Source of the DNA: Phyto melanocephala
Lineage: Eukaryota; Arthropoda; Insecta; Diptera; Rhinophoridae
Direction of reading: 5' to 3'
Assembly: GCA_941918925.1 (NCBI GenBank)
Contig: OW799234.1
Coordinates: 93,413,978 to 93,477,977, forward strand
Length of the DNA stretch: 64,000 nucleotides
The notes below the pieces were generated by a model that saw only the letters and a program-made list of their open reading frames with translations, did no database searches and was not told the origin of the DNA. Positions 12,388 through 23,575 of this stretch are shown piece after piece (within the stretch, counting starts at the first letter, position 1; every line of letters begins with the position of its first letter). The position numbers were made by a program, and so were the translations under genes.

Positions 12388-12533
12388 TACAAAGAAAGTA
12401 ATACATATTTTATTTTAAAGAGATTATTCCATAGTGATTAACAAAATAATAAATAATGTACTTTAAATGTACACAAAATTGGTGGTGGGTATAAAAGATT
12501 CGGCACAGCCGAATATAGTGCTCTTACTTGTTT
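12388..12533 (+). repeat. DINE-1-like right end with intact hairpin
   Basis: It continues from the mariner terminus exactly as in the 26.5-kb copy (ACAAAGAAAGTAATACAT...). The GGTGGTGGGTATAAAAG box follows at 12481. Then come the perfect hairpin ATTCGGC (12498-12504) / GCCGAAT (12508-12514) and the tail GTGCTCTTACTTGTTT. Confidence 0.8.
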
Positions 12534-12649
12534 TTATAGTCATTTTGATCATGACTGAGAGAAGACATATGCTCCCGATTTGAATTATTCGGAGAAACAA
12601 ATGACTAAAATATGTTCTCTTCTGATATCATTCCTATTGGTAACAAAAC

Positions 12650-12800
12650 ATTTTGGACAATGACGATCTAGATATGTCCGTCCGTCTGTCCGTCTTTTTT
12701 TTCCTACAGTATTTTGGATCCTTTTTATACCCTTTACACGAAAATGTAAAATGTTATAGATAAGTTTGTCATTCCAATTGTCATTTCAACAATATTCATT
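12650..12800. repeat. DINE-1-like fragments (GTCCG tract and left end)
   Basis: ATATGTCCGTCCGTCTGTCC at about 12673 and TTTATACCCTTTACACG...TTTGTCATTCC at 12726-12775 match two separate parts of the family, here broken and rearranged. Confidence 0.5.
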
Positions 12801-13468
12801 TGCTACCCTTTAAGCTATGTATATAATGGAATCCTTGTAAAGTCAAAGTCAAATTTTTCAGCTAATATAGTACTATGGCAAAGTTTGTTATACTACTTTT
12901 TGGCTCTAAATCTACAGCTTTAAGCATTTCTAAACCTATTGCAGATTTTGAGCTCAGCGTTGAAGCAACTTGTAAATAATTCCTTTTTCAGCCTTGTAGT
13001 ATTTCGAAGCGCAACTCTTGACCAAGGGTCAACGACAATAAATGTATTATTTTTTCGTTTGAGTCTACAAAAGGTTTGCTATTACGCTGATTGACAGTTC
13101 CGTAAAAGTTATGTCTCTACTAAGCATTTCCTTTTTAAACAGTGCCATGCTCTTGTGACCTATTTTTCATTTTTAATATTTAAAGGTATATTTAAGAAGA
13201 CATTAGAAAATATATGATTTTTAATCATTATACATCTTTTGTTGGTACTGGTGCACTGTGCCACTGTGAAGCGCACTTTCCGACCTTACCAAAATACCAC
13301 TTCATATAAACGAACAAGTCAAACACTGAAGCGAATCCAGTCGAATACATCCAACATTTATTTTAGAAAAAATTGGGTTACACATGTAAAACCACTATTA
13401 CAAAAAAGAACTAATTTTTTTAGTATTAACATATAAGCATAGATAATAAATCTACATTTTTTATTAAA
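12801..13468. other. Spacer, no feature recognised
   Basis: A 65-codon open frame at 13239-13436 has no recognisable similarity and is not called. Confidence 0.4.
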
Positions 13469-13470
13469 TA

Positions 13471-14399
13471 AAGGGTGTTTTTTTAAGCCCGATAGAACTT
13501 GAAATTGTAAAAAATAACACAAAAAATTAAATTGTAATCAAAATTTTTTTTTTATTCGAAAAATCAATACGTGACATTAACATTTGAAAATGATTTCGGG
13601 CATATGGGCACCGCGGCTGTTCTTGACGAAGCGCATTCTGGACGTCCGTTGTTTTATCGCAAAATTGTGTTCAGCGATGGGGCGCATTTTTGGCTTAACG
13701 GGTTTGTTAATAAGCAAAATTGCCGCATATGGAGCGAGACTAATCCACAAGAGACCCTACAGACTCCATTACATTCAGAAAAATGCACCGTTTGGTGCGG
13801 TTTTCACGCTGGTGGCATCATCGGACCTTATTTCTTCAAAAATGAGGCCGGAGCTCGCGTTACGGTCAATGGAGATCGTTAGCGCACCATGATCAATGAT
13901 TTTTTGTTTGAAAATATGGATGACATTGATCCGGAGGAGATGTGGTTTCAACAGGATGGCGCTACGTGCCATACGGCGAACGCAACCATCGACTTGATCG
14001 ATTGAAATCAAAATTTGGCGATAAGTTGATTTCGAGAAATGGACCTGTCAATTGGCCTCCAAGGTCGTGCGATTTGACACCTCTCGATTATTTCCTGTGG
14101 GGCTACGTGAAGTCACTGGTTTATGCTGATAAACCAGCAACAATTGACGCCTTGGAGGCCAGCATTGTTCGTGTTATTCGTGACATACGGCCAGCAGTGC
14201 TCGAAAAAGTGGCCCAAAATTGGACGTCGAGAATGCGCTTCGTCAATAACAGCTGCAGTGCTCATATGCCCGAAATCATTTTCAAATGTTAATGTCACGT
14301 ATTGATCTTTCGAATAAAAAAAATAATTTGGATTACAATTTAATTTTTTGTGTTATTTTTTACAATTTCAAGTTCTATCGGGCTTAAAAAAACACCCTT
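13471..14399 (+). mobile_element. Rearranged mariner with 177-bp inverted ends replacing its 5' half (929 bp)
   Basis: It is bounded by TA (13469-13470 and 14400-14401) and by AAGGGTG/CACCCTT ends. The left 177 bp (13471-13647) is a nearly perfect inverted copy of the right 178 bp (14222-14399), including the last codons of the transposase. The normal 5' UTR and N-terminal helix-turn-helix region are gone. At 13648 the sequence switches directly to transposase sense coding just before the first catalytic Asp. The element thus folds back on itself with a loop of about 570 bp. Confidence 0.88.
13648..14292 (+). pseudogene. Mariner (DD41D-type) transposase, catalytic half only
   Basis: The frame reads PLFYRKIVFSDGAHFWLNGF, with the first catalytic Asp, then VTVWCG-like and IIGPYFFKN blocks. 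A stop (TAG, 13880-13882) falls inside the usual GDRYR motif. After it comes EEMWFQQDGATCHTA, with the second Asp. A frameshift near 13995-14005 leads to LISRNGPVNWPPRSCDLTPL and then DYFLWGYVKS, with the third Asp. About 41 residues separate the second and third Asp, which points to the DD41D group of Tc1/mariner elements. The C-terminus CSAHMPEIIFKC ends at a TAA near 14292. All three Asp are present, but the stop, the frameshift and the lost DNA-binding half make it inactive. Confidence 0.88.
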
Positions 14400-14401
14400 T
14401 A

Positions 14402-14616
14402 CATACCTAATAATTTTTTAACTAATCCAATTTGTAAAGCAAAAAACGCGCAAAATTAATAAATAAATTCGCTAAAACAAATGTTAAGTTTAAAAGCTTA
14501 TAGCTGGGTTAACACTAAGAGCAAAAACAAGAAAAAGAATCCAAAAAATCAACTATTTTTCTTATTGTGCCTTATACACAAGAGTAAACCAACTAAAAAT
14601 GCATAAATAAATTGTA
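14402..14616. other. Spacer between two elements
   Basis: No feature recognised. Confidence 0.4.
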
Positions 14617-14618
14617 TA

Positions 14619-15023
14619 TGTGACCTTCTCCGAGAAAAGGGACTTTGTGTGTGGATATGAAGTTTTGAGAAAAACGCATTTAAAGTTTCATAACGCATTA
14701 GCACGGTGAACACACTTTCAGTTGGGAGATGCGATTTGGTATTGTTAGTTATCACTAGGTGTCGAGTTTAGTGACGTCATTCCTATATATTCCTATACAA
14801 TATCTTTGCTATTGTTGCTGCTCTGTTTTGTTATGATCTCAATAATAGATTCTTAAGCCGCTACCAGTGACTGACGAAACAACGTTTTTATGGGATAAAT
14901 AAATTTTTATCAGAAATCTAACTCATTTCATCTTATTCTACATCCTTTTAGGTACCAGAATCCACTCTTAAATCCAAAACCGTTTTTCGAAACACTAGGT
15001 CCCTTTTCTCGGAGAGGGTCACA
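14619..15023. mobile_element. MITE with long TIRs and TA duplications (405 bp)
   Basis: The ends are inverted repeats of about 30 bp. The left begins TGTGACCTTCTCCGAGAAAA; the right end, read inward on the minus strand, begins TGTGACCCTCTCCGAGAAAA. TA flanks both sides (14617-14618 and 15024-15025). The interior has no coding frame I recognise. TA duplications suggest a Tc1/mariner-type source, but the ends do not match the mariners elsewhere in the window. Confidence 0.7.
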
Positions 15024-15025
15024 TA

Positions 15026-15937
15026 TATAATACATATTAAATTAGTACATAAATTCAGTAGCTACTCCAAAGTTATTTTTGTTTGTTGTTTGTTGCTGTT
15101 CCCCTTTTATCGTCAATAATGATGTTTAAATTGCCTTAAAACAGTAAAAATGCCAATAAAATATATCATGTCTACCAATAAAAAAAATGGAAAAAAACTT
15201 GTAAACCTAAATTTTATAAGTACAAGTCGATTAAAATGCAAATATTTCTCTACATGCTATAAAGCAATACACGCACATACACAAGCATGAAAAAAAAAAA
15301 CAAATGCCAAACAACCTAAACATGTTGACAAACGCTTAAAATCAGTAATTACTGCATAAGTTTTAGATGCAATACAATTGATTTACCCTCCAGTAGGATG
15401 TATTTACGAGCAATCAAACGTTTGTTAGTGTATTTTAAAGGGTTTCTTAATAGGAACACAACAATGTTGTAATACAACAAAAACCACAATAAATGATATA
15501 TTAAGGCAGATTTCAATTCTGGTAAAGATTTATTCATATTTTATTCAATTAACCAGACTATTGATCTCCTTATTCTTGCCCTAGCACTTTAACAGTGATC
15601 GATGCTTCGGTGCTAGCTTTTACTATTCCTTTGCACATATAGGCTGGAATATTACCAGTTTTGGATTTAATATTATAAAACGCGAATCAAACAAGGGTGA
15701 AAAAATTATATTATCCCTCAAAAAAATTTTTTCTCTGGATAACTTAAAACTCCTCCCAACATGTAAGGTGGTTTCGTGTTGTTATTATTCCGGATAATAC
15801 ATTGTCTGACACAGATCTACAGTTTTTTTATATATTTATTACCGTCGTTTTAGTGTGGAGCATAGGGCCATTTATCTATCCGTTTTATTTACATTTTGTG
15901 TGGTTTCATTAATCGTTTGTTTAGGATGAGCAACTGA
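15026..15937. other. AT-rich spacer, no feature recognised
   Basis: A TG/TT-rich then A-rich stretch without recognisable genes or repeat ends. Confidence 0.4.
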
Positions 15938-16144
15938 TTAGGATACCGCATCCGAGTCTGGTTTCGGTGCTGCCAACCTAGCCTCCAGACAGGCATTAGG
16001 CCATGGGACTTCTCCCATGCAGATGATTAGGTCATTCCACCTATTTTCGGTCGGCATTTTCTCGTTAGAAAAATCAGGGGGCACCAAGTTCGCAAAGGAA
16101 CGTAGAACTTTGCTTGCGGTAGTCCTCAGGGAATGTCCAGGATA
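15938..16144 (-). other. Coding-like fragment, not recognised
   Basis: Between stops, the minus strand has 68 open codons with markedly higher GC than the surroundings. Readable pieces include VLRSFANLVPPDF, NRWNDLIICMGEVPWPNACL and EARLAAPKPDSDAVS, then a stop. There is no start codon near the beginning. On the plus strand the segment is followed by an A run at about 16150, so it could equally be the 3' end of a retroelement read the other way. I do not recognise the family. Confidence 0.3.
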
Positions 16145-16160
16145 TTATTAAAAAAAAAAA

Positions 16161-18052
16161 GACCAGTTTGATTAAATATTAAATAATTCAATTTATTTTT
16201 TTTTATAATATAAAAATGTATAATTTATTTCTATATGTTTATATATATATATATTTCTGTATAGCAAAAAAATCTGCTAATGAGTTCTTGACTTTCAAAA
16301 AAAAGGAGAAACCAGCAAGAGAAAACAAGAGTCACAGATTACCCGTACAACGTATATTCAACTTAGTCGTCACATTCACATTTGAAGTGGAGAAGCTATA
16401 CGTATGCATATTATGCATATACGCTACACACTTCCATTAACCCCCCTAAATAAATACTATCCTTTGGTTTATTGAAAATAATAATTTTAATTTTGAATTG
16501 TTTCCAAACAAGGGACGTTAATGTATTGCAACACATTTAAAAATTATCAGATAATAAAAACGGGCTTTCAACATTACTTTAACGAATTCCCTGTAACGAA
16601 AACCCTTTAGTTATACAAACTAAAATGTATGTGTGAAAATACTAAATACCCGACAGTTTCTAGTAGTAAATACCCAGCCAGCAAGATAGTACAATATTGC
16701 TTGAATGATACAAGTTTTAATCAAAACTAATTTTTTACAGATATTTCGTACAGATTTCTGTCTTCTTCTGTCTCTGAATTATATGTACGACATGTTTTAT
16801 AGATTTCTTATATGCATATATCGTTAAGATATGTCTGGCTAATTTCGTTACGAAAACTAAAAAAGTTGCTTAATTTCCATTTGTTTAGGGGTTTTCATTT
16901 CTTTGTATGAATTGCAAAGTAACGAATAGCGATTCATAAATTAGAATTTCCCCTGCTTTTGTCAGATTTCTTTCAGACGCATAGTTAAAAACTCAGAATT
17001 CGTGTCAACCACTTTATATATTTTTCTGCCAGAAGTCTCAGAGAATTCGTATAAAAATTTTACTTTTTTTTGTAAATATTTCTTACAGATATCAGACAGA
17101 TATTGAACAATTTTACAAGCTGGGTATCTACTCCAAGTAACACATAATGACAATCTTCTAAAATATACAGAATTAATTAAAAATTTCTCTTAATCTTCTT
17201 AAAACTTCTATGTAGATTTTATTGTAGATTATTGGTGTATTTGACTTACCCAAAAATTTATAACAAGCTCTAGTAAGTTGCCATATTTAGAAAAGTACAT
17301 ATTGTTTTAAATGTTTTGCTTACAATTTTATCAATTTTTTTTTTCATTTAATTTATTGAATTATTAACTAAAATAACATTAGTTAATACACACGCAAAAA
17401 AAACATGATTAGACATGATCACGACGGTCATATTATTTTTGTTAAACAATATTTGGTTGTCGAAAACAAGTAATAGAAATTTTTCTTTCATTTTGTCATA
17501 TATTTTGTCACGATAATCAAGCATTTGTTTGCATTGTATCATTTAATGTTTACTTTTCATAAAAACTTCAAAATGGTTCTCATTTAAAAATATTATGATT
17601 TGATTCAAAAGCATTAAAAATTACAAATAATCATTAAATAATAGGTGAGACAACAGTATGAGTACAAATTAATCAAGCTATGATTCTTGATGAATAAATT
17701 TTTATTATTTTAAAAGTTTAAGATGTCAAAAAAATAAAAAAAAAAATTAAAAAAATTTTACAAATAAACGAAAAAATATAAAAAAAAATTGATATAAAAA
17801 TTGTAATTGTACCATCAATATGTGCATGTTACAGCAAAATACAATAATTTGCTGTAGAAAAAAGCAAAGATTGCCGATTTCAATTGTAGTCATGTATATG
17901 ATTATTGAATGATACTTTAATTAAACATAATAATAGTTATAATGATAATTGGCAACTATTATATGTTTTAATAAAAACCTTTTAAGATTGGATTTATATG
18001 TTGAAATTGCATTTATATCTTTTAGAATATGCGGTAAATTATTATATTCCAC
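16161..18052. other. AT-rich spacer, no feature recognised
   Basis: Includes a short TATATA microsatellite near 16240 and A-rich low-complexity sequence near 17730-17790; otherwise nothing supported. Confidence 0.45.
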
Positions 18053-18895
18053 TCAACCAATATGTTCAATTCTTTGTTTAGTTTCAAGTCTGCATCTTGC
18101 GATTCTTAAATTTGAGCTGTTTCTGGTACTAATAGCCGTTTGATTACTCATTAAAGTTATTGTATTATGGCCAATGTTGTGCAACGATTTAAAAACTAAA
18201 ATAAGTAATTGCTTTTTATACATCCCTTTTAAAGGTAAAATATTTTTGGCAAAATCCTGATATAAATTTAACGTAGGGTGCCTAATATGTAGACAAAAAA
18301 CAGTTGTTCGTGCTTTATTTTGAATTGTTTGTAGAGATTTTAGTTCCAAACTATTTTTGTACGCATATACTGAAACCAAATAATTTCAGTGGCTTTAAAT
18401 TAATGCTTCATAAAGAATCAGTCTAGTTTTCTCATAAAATTTGTATTTAAATTTGTACAAAAGCCCTATTACGGGAGATATTTTAGATTTAATTTCCTGA
18501 ATATGTAAATTCCAGGATAAATTGCTCTGCGAGGACATACCCAAATATTTTACTGTATAACTTTCAAAAATTTCCATCTCATGAACGAAAATACTAAGTT
18601 TATCTGAGTTTTTATTTAAATGTATTTTAAATTTTATAATCTTGCATTTAGATGAATTCAGGATTAATCTGTTTTATCTTATATATTCCAAAATTAATGC
18701 AGCGTCCTTTCGCATGTACGTTTTTAATGCAGTCTCATGTAAGGATACTATAGGGATATGTCATCAGCATACATTAAAACTTTTCCAGAAAGTCCAAGAT
18801 AATTGATATCATTTATATAAATTGTAAATAAAAATGGTCCTAATACTATACCTTGCGGTACTGAACGCTTTATCCAAATAAATTCTAATGCTAAT
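18053..18895 (-). pseudogene. Non-LTR retrotransposon RT relic
   Basis: On the minus strand an open stretch from about 18893 gives the RT motif SVPQGIVLGPFLFTIYINDI, where PQGSVLGP is usual. It then reads LSGKVLMYADDISL, with YADD at 18760-18771, and hits a stop near 18749. After a poorly readable section the frame resumes as VKYLGMSSQSNLSWNLHIQE (about 18550). A last part reads LELKSLQTIQNKARTTVFCL, then HIRHPTLNLYQDFAKNILPL and IARCRLETKQRI, ending near 18053. Order and motifs are those of the fingers-palm-thumb and C-terminal part of a LINE ORF2. At least one nonsense change and several frame breaks make it a pseudogene. The clade is not assigned. Confidence 0.85.
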
Positions 18896-19212
18896 CTAGG
18901 GACATATCTACGAATAGTAAGAAACGTTGAAAGAATCCTAAGGCTAATGTTAACTTATTTGAACTTATAGTATTGTTTAATTTCCAAAAGATCGATACCT
19001 AACACAGAACTAGTAATACCGTAATGTACCATTGTAAAATCAGAAAATAAAAGCTGGTAAAAAATATTAAGCTTTTACGTTAACTTTGAAACAAGGTTTT
19101 TTTTTAATTTATATTTTCAAAAATATTTACTAGTCCTTTTTTAGACTTTTCAATGGCACCTTAAGTAAATCATTAGTTATCTTAAGACCAAAAAATTTAT
19201 ATAACACATCTA

Positions 19213-19295
19213 AGGATCCGATTGCGAATAACAAAGATTGAACACGACGACCCTACGTTGCACAAAGGAGTATTTGGCCTGAAAAGCTGGCCAAA
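19213..19295 (+). repeat. Inverted repeat, left arm
   Basis: GATCCGA (about 19215) and GAGTATTTGGCCTGAAAAGC (19268-19287) match, in reverse complement, a shorter copy at 22519-22566. The right copy lacks about 35 bp between these two blocks. Both arms lie outside the mariner at 20642-21926. Confidence 0.6.
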
Positions 19296-20639
19296 ATTAT
19301 TAAACGTGTTTTTTGAATTAAAAGTTCTAGTTTTTTGATAGTTTTAGGTGTAGTATGATATAAGAAACCTAGTGGCAGATTTTGAAAAAATTACACTGCG
19401 CAACAAAAGTACACTGCTCAAAAAAATTTTTTTTTGTCTCTGCTAGAAATAAAAGTAGGTTGACTATATGGATTTGTATGCCCGTAATTCAAATCTGTTT
19501 TCCGTTTTTCTCTAGTACTTAAGGATTTTCTGTTAAAGGCGTGGCATATTTCACTCTCTAAATCGTTGGGTTGCCTAATATATTTTGTCATAACTTGAAA
19601 ACAGATTCTCCGATTTTAATAGCAGAGAGATCAGAAGATACACCGGAAAATTCTGCTTAAACTAACTAGCCACATTTTTTTCTATCTATTACTATTTCGG
19701 AGTTATTAAAAATGTAATGGCGAAAAAAAAAATTTTCCTGCAAAATTCGTCAAATTTTCTGTTTTCAAAAAGCAATAAAAAAAATTTAAGAACCAAAACT
19801 TTAAATTTTTAAGATTTTTCCAAAAGCCACATTCCTAGGAAATAAAAATCGGTATAAATAATAAAACTCAATTAACAAATCTTGATTTTAAAGGTTTAAA
19901 CTCATTCTTAACAGACTGTATGTACATGCATACATATGATTTACGGTCTAATTCAAAAAAAAATTTTTTTTTAAAAATTGTAAGATTCTTATAAAACAGT
20001 ACCTTTTATGATTATTAATTTTTATATTATTTAATACTTAATATACGGAGAAGTTTAACTAATAAAAATTCCTTAATAATTATTTTGTCGAAGGTATATC
20101 CTTATTAGCTGCATCATCGCTGTCAGGAAGAAGATGTGTGATGGTTTCTGATGAAAAAGATTTTTTTAATTACCCGTTCTCTTTGCGTACTGCTGCTCAT
20201 GAAAGGGTTACTGCTCAGAAATAACCTATTCAAGACATCTCGATTTGTATCGCTTCTGCTGAATTTCCTCGAATAATTCGTACGATATTATCGTAAGCGC
20301 TTATTTCTGGCCTCGGCAGCTTCTTCTGACAATTGGATGCTAGCCTGATACCTAGGTGTCCATGTATTTTTTATGTACCTGTATTTATTTTTTGTAAATT
20401 TACTTTTGTGATAAATGCTTTTAATAATTATTCTTATTAGGTACGGTATATATTTTTTTTAACATATAATGTTTTGTAGAGCAGGTATATAAAAATATCC
20501 TTTATGGGGATGCGTGGGACATTCCCTTATATCTATTATCGATAATAAAGAATTTTTCAAATTTATAATTATAGACAGGTATTAACATTGTAAAGTGTTA
20601 AAAGTGATGTGAATAACAGTTAAAATCAATAATTAAGAA
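19296..20639. other. AT-rich spacer inside the inverted pair
   Basis: No coding similarity recognised. A block near 19560-19640 ('CAGATTCTCCGATTTTAATA') has the look of a dispersed repeat, but no second copy is in the window. Confidence 0.4.
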
Positions 20640-20641
20640 TA

Positions 20642-21926
20642 CAAGGTCGCGCAAAAGAAATCCTCCTATCAGAAAATGCTACAAATTTTGCAATTGGCCC
20701 CTAATGTCAGTTTTGTTTTGACATTTGTGTAGTAAACACATGCAAAATACACGTTAATAAACAATGTTACGCTACACTGCTCCAGAACGCGGAATATTGG
20801 TGACTATTTATTTGACCAATAATCGGTCGGTGACTTTGGCACAACGTGAATTTCGTCGCAGATTTCCTAGCCGTCCAACGCCTACTGGTGAAACACTGCG
20901 ACGTTTAGCCGCTCGCCTCGAAGAGACTGGCACAACACGAGATGCTGCCAGGAGTGGCAGACCCCGGAGTAGCCGTTCTGCAGAGAATATTGCTGCTGTA
21001 GCCGAGGATGTCATGGATGCGCCGTCGACATCGACCAGACGACGTGCCACGCAAATGGCTATCAGTCGACGGTCTTTACAGCGAATTTTGGTACAAGATT
21101 TGAAGATGTTTCCGTACAAAGTCCAGACGGTGCATCAGCTGTTAGCTGCTGACCGCCAATCGCGTCTAACATACGCTCAAGCCATCCTGAATCACCACCA
21201 AGAGGAAGATGATTTTTCATCAAAAATAATCATGAGTGATGAGGCCCATTTACGCTTCTAAGGCACTGAAAATCCGCGTGTAACCCACGAAGAGCCATTA
21301 CACCCGCTCAAAGTTACTGTATGGTGTGCTGTTTTCGCTGGAGGAGTCATCGGACCTTTTTTCTTCGGAGACGTCGCGGGCCAAACGGTTACTGTGAATG
21401 GTGAGCGCTACAGAGCAATGATCAACGAGTTCTTTTTGCCGCAACTTAATGAATTGGGATTGGAAAACATGTGGTTTCAACAGGACGGTGCAACAGCACA
21501 CACTGCACGTGCCACAACCGATATGCTGAAGGATGCATTCCCGGGCGCCTAATCTCCCGTTTTGGCGATTTGAACTGGCCAGCAAGATCGCCTAATTTGA
21601 CCGCTCCAGACTACTTTTTGTGGGGCTTTTTGAAGTCGCGGGTTTATGTCAACAAGCCTCAGACTCTTGCAGCTCTTAAAGACAATATCCGTCAAGAATG
21701 TGAGGACCTATCGCCGGAAGTTTTGGCCAAAGTGATGGAAAATGCCATAAAAAGGGCTCAAATGACAATCAACTGTGGCGGCGGCCATTTACATGACATC
21801 ATATTCTCGACTTGATGTAAACAAAATTAGAAGACCAAATAAAAATACTCCACAAGAAGAATCAAAGTTTTTCATTTTTTTTTAAATTACAGCCAAAAAA
21901 CATCGGAAGGTTATTTTTGCGCCTTG
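20642..21926 (+). mobile_element. Nearly full-length mariner, DD41D type (1,285 bp)
   Basis: TA at 20640-20641 and 21927-21928 flanks the element. The inverted ends read CAAGGTCGCGCAAAAGAAAT on the left and CAAGGCGCAAAAATAACCTT on the right (inward, minus strand), two bases shorter. This is normal mariner length. One transposase gene with three lesions lies inside. Confidence 0.85.
20764..21815 (+). pseudogene. Mariner transposase, nearly complete but broken
   Basis: The start ATG at 20764 gives MLRYTAPERGILVTIYLTNN, then a first helix-turn-helix, a GRPR-type linker (AARSGRPRSSRSAENIAAVA) and a second one (ISRRSLQRILVQDLKMFPYK). The first catalytic Asp is in IIMSDEAHL. Relatives have a 'NGYVNKQN' block right after it, but here about ten codons are missing. 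The next Trp codon is a stop (21259-21261), giving RF*GTENP. The frame stays open through VTVWCAVFAGGVIGPFFFGD and MWFQQDGATAHTARATTD, with the second Asp. A one-base loss at 21549-21555 breaks the frame before LISRFGDLNWPARSPNLTAP and DYFLWGF, with the third Asp. The spacing is 41 residues. It ends GGGHLHDIIFST. Codons here are much more GC-rich than the flanks, so this is probably a relatively recent arrival. Confidence 0.9.
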
Positions 21927-21928
21927 TA

Positions 21929-22518
21929 CATAAAAGTTTATGACGATATAAATGTATAAGAAAAAGTGCCTGATGAGCAAAAATGGAAGAAATCTTAAAA
22001 TTTAAAAAAAAAACGCCAAAAATAATGGCGCAAACTTGCGCAAACTTTTTTTTTTTGTTTCTAAAATTAAAGATTCCAAATTTTATTGTGGTATCAAACA
22101 TAGTTCGTAGAGATGCTAACCTCACTTTCAAAAACCTCTTCTCTTTCTTTTTTTTTTGCAAAATAAGTGTATAATTTTTTTTTTTTTAGCTTTTGAACGA
22201 ATTGTTTCAACATAAATATTCAACATATTTAAAATTTTTTTTCTTTTTTAAATAACTTTTGATCAAGCCTTTCAGCGAAAAAAAATCATTGTTAAACCTT
22301 TATTCGTTTAGCCGTAAAAAAAAATATCATAAAAACATCCAGAAACTGAAAAAAACATTTAAATCTCATATAATTTTCTTCACTTTCCTGACTTTAGTAG
22401 GGTCTCAGAGCTACAAATCGCAACTAAAAGTGTTAAAAATGTACAATATAATGTAAAATATTGTTGTCTGTCGAGCTGCGTACTTAGTTCTTAAGATTTC
22501 TTAAAATTCAGTTTGCCT
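21929..22518. other. T/A-rich spacer inside the inverted pair
   Basis: Low-complexity A and T runs give overlapping chance open frames on both strands (21862-22456). No motif recognised. Confidence 0.45.
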
Positions 22519-22566
22519 TTTTGGCCAGCTTTTCAGGTCAAATACTCCTCTGTGCGTTGTTCGGAT
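22519..22566 (-). repeat. Inverted repeat, right arm
   Basis: Reverse complement of 19213-19295 with an internal gap of about 35 bp. See that entry. Confidence 0.6.
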
Positions 22567-23356
22567 CATCTGAAATATATTTTCTTAGTTCACAACCTAT
22601 CGTCTTTCGACAGAACATTAGTTTTACATATTTGGTTGATAATTTATACAATTAATGGTATTTTGAACAACACATACTTACAACTATTCTACCTTTATTA
22701 ATACAACGTCATATAAATATGTATGTCCGAGATAAAATAAATTAATATCGTCGTTTTTTTCTAATAAGTTAAAGTTTATTTTTAACTACGATAGCTTCTG
22801 AATTGGAAAATAATTTTTATACAATTATAACGGCCTTGTGTATTTATAAAACCGTTGAGTAATAATTGGATTTGTGTGTATTTGAAGTACGACTGCATGG
22901 GTAGAAAAAAGTACAAGTAAATCAGTTTTGAAATTTTTTGTTTTACTTGTTTAAGTTTTTTAAATAAAAGTACTCTAAATGAGTAAGTAGATGTTTGTAG
23001 TGTTATGCAAGTAAAGAAGTTTGAACTATATTTTCGCAGGTCTAATACAGTATGAATGTTTTCAATAATGATTTAACAAACATTAGCCCCAGCGGTAAAT
23101 ATGATTAAACTTTGCAAGACACCTTTTAAGTATTATTTATTATATTTTTATTCTGAAAAACGATCAAACGATTGCACAATAAAATATTACAATTTTTAAA
23201 AAGTCGGTAGAAGTTTTAAAAAAAAAAAATTCAAATAAAATTTAAATGCTCTATAAGTTAATTTTACTTTAAGCTTCAATTGAAGAAATCTTATTTGATA
23301 CTAAATTTCGCAAAAATTAAAAGCTTTGCGGCCGCAGTTTGAAAATTTTAGACAAG
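22567..23356. other. AT-rich spacer, no feature recognised
   Basis: Nothing supported on either strand. Confidence 0.4.
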
Positions 23357-23575
23357 AAATGATCTGGAAACTTGATGGCTTTGTTAGTTGTTATAATTGC
23401 CACTTTCAGTATCCTGATAATTCACATGTGACTGTCGAAAAACAAATGCATCTACAACTTTTCACTCTTTGGTGAGGATTTAGTGTTGGAGGTATAACTA
23501 GACCAAGCTTTTTTAATAAGACCGGTCAAGCACTGATTATTACTAAAGCTCGATATCGCGACAGTATATGTTCAA
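23357..23575 (+). pseudogene. Mariner transposase relic, middle part
   Basis: The frame KLDGFVSCYNCHF, then HVTVEKQMHLQLFTLW, a stop, and then GFSVGGITRPSFFNKTGQAL and ARYRDSI lines up in order with the section after the first catalytic Asp in better copies (NGYVNKQNCRIW, PLHPEKVTVWCG, GGIIGPYFF, VTVNGDRYR). The Asp-bearing motifs themselves are not preserved here. One nonsense codon is visible. Confidence 0.65.
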
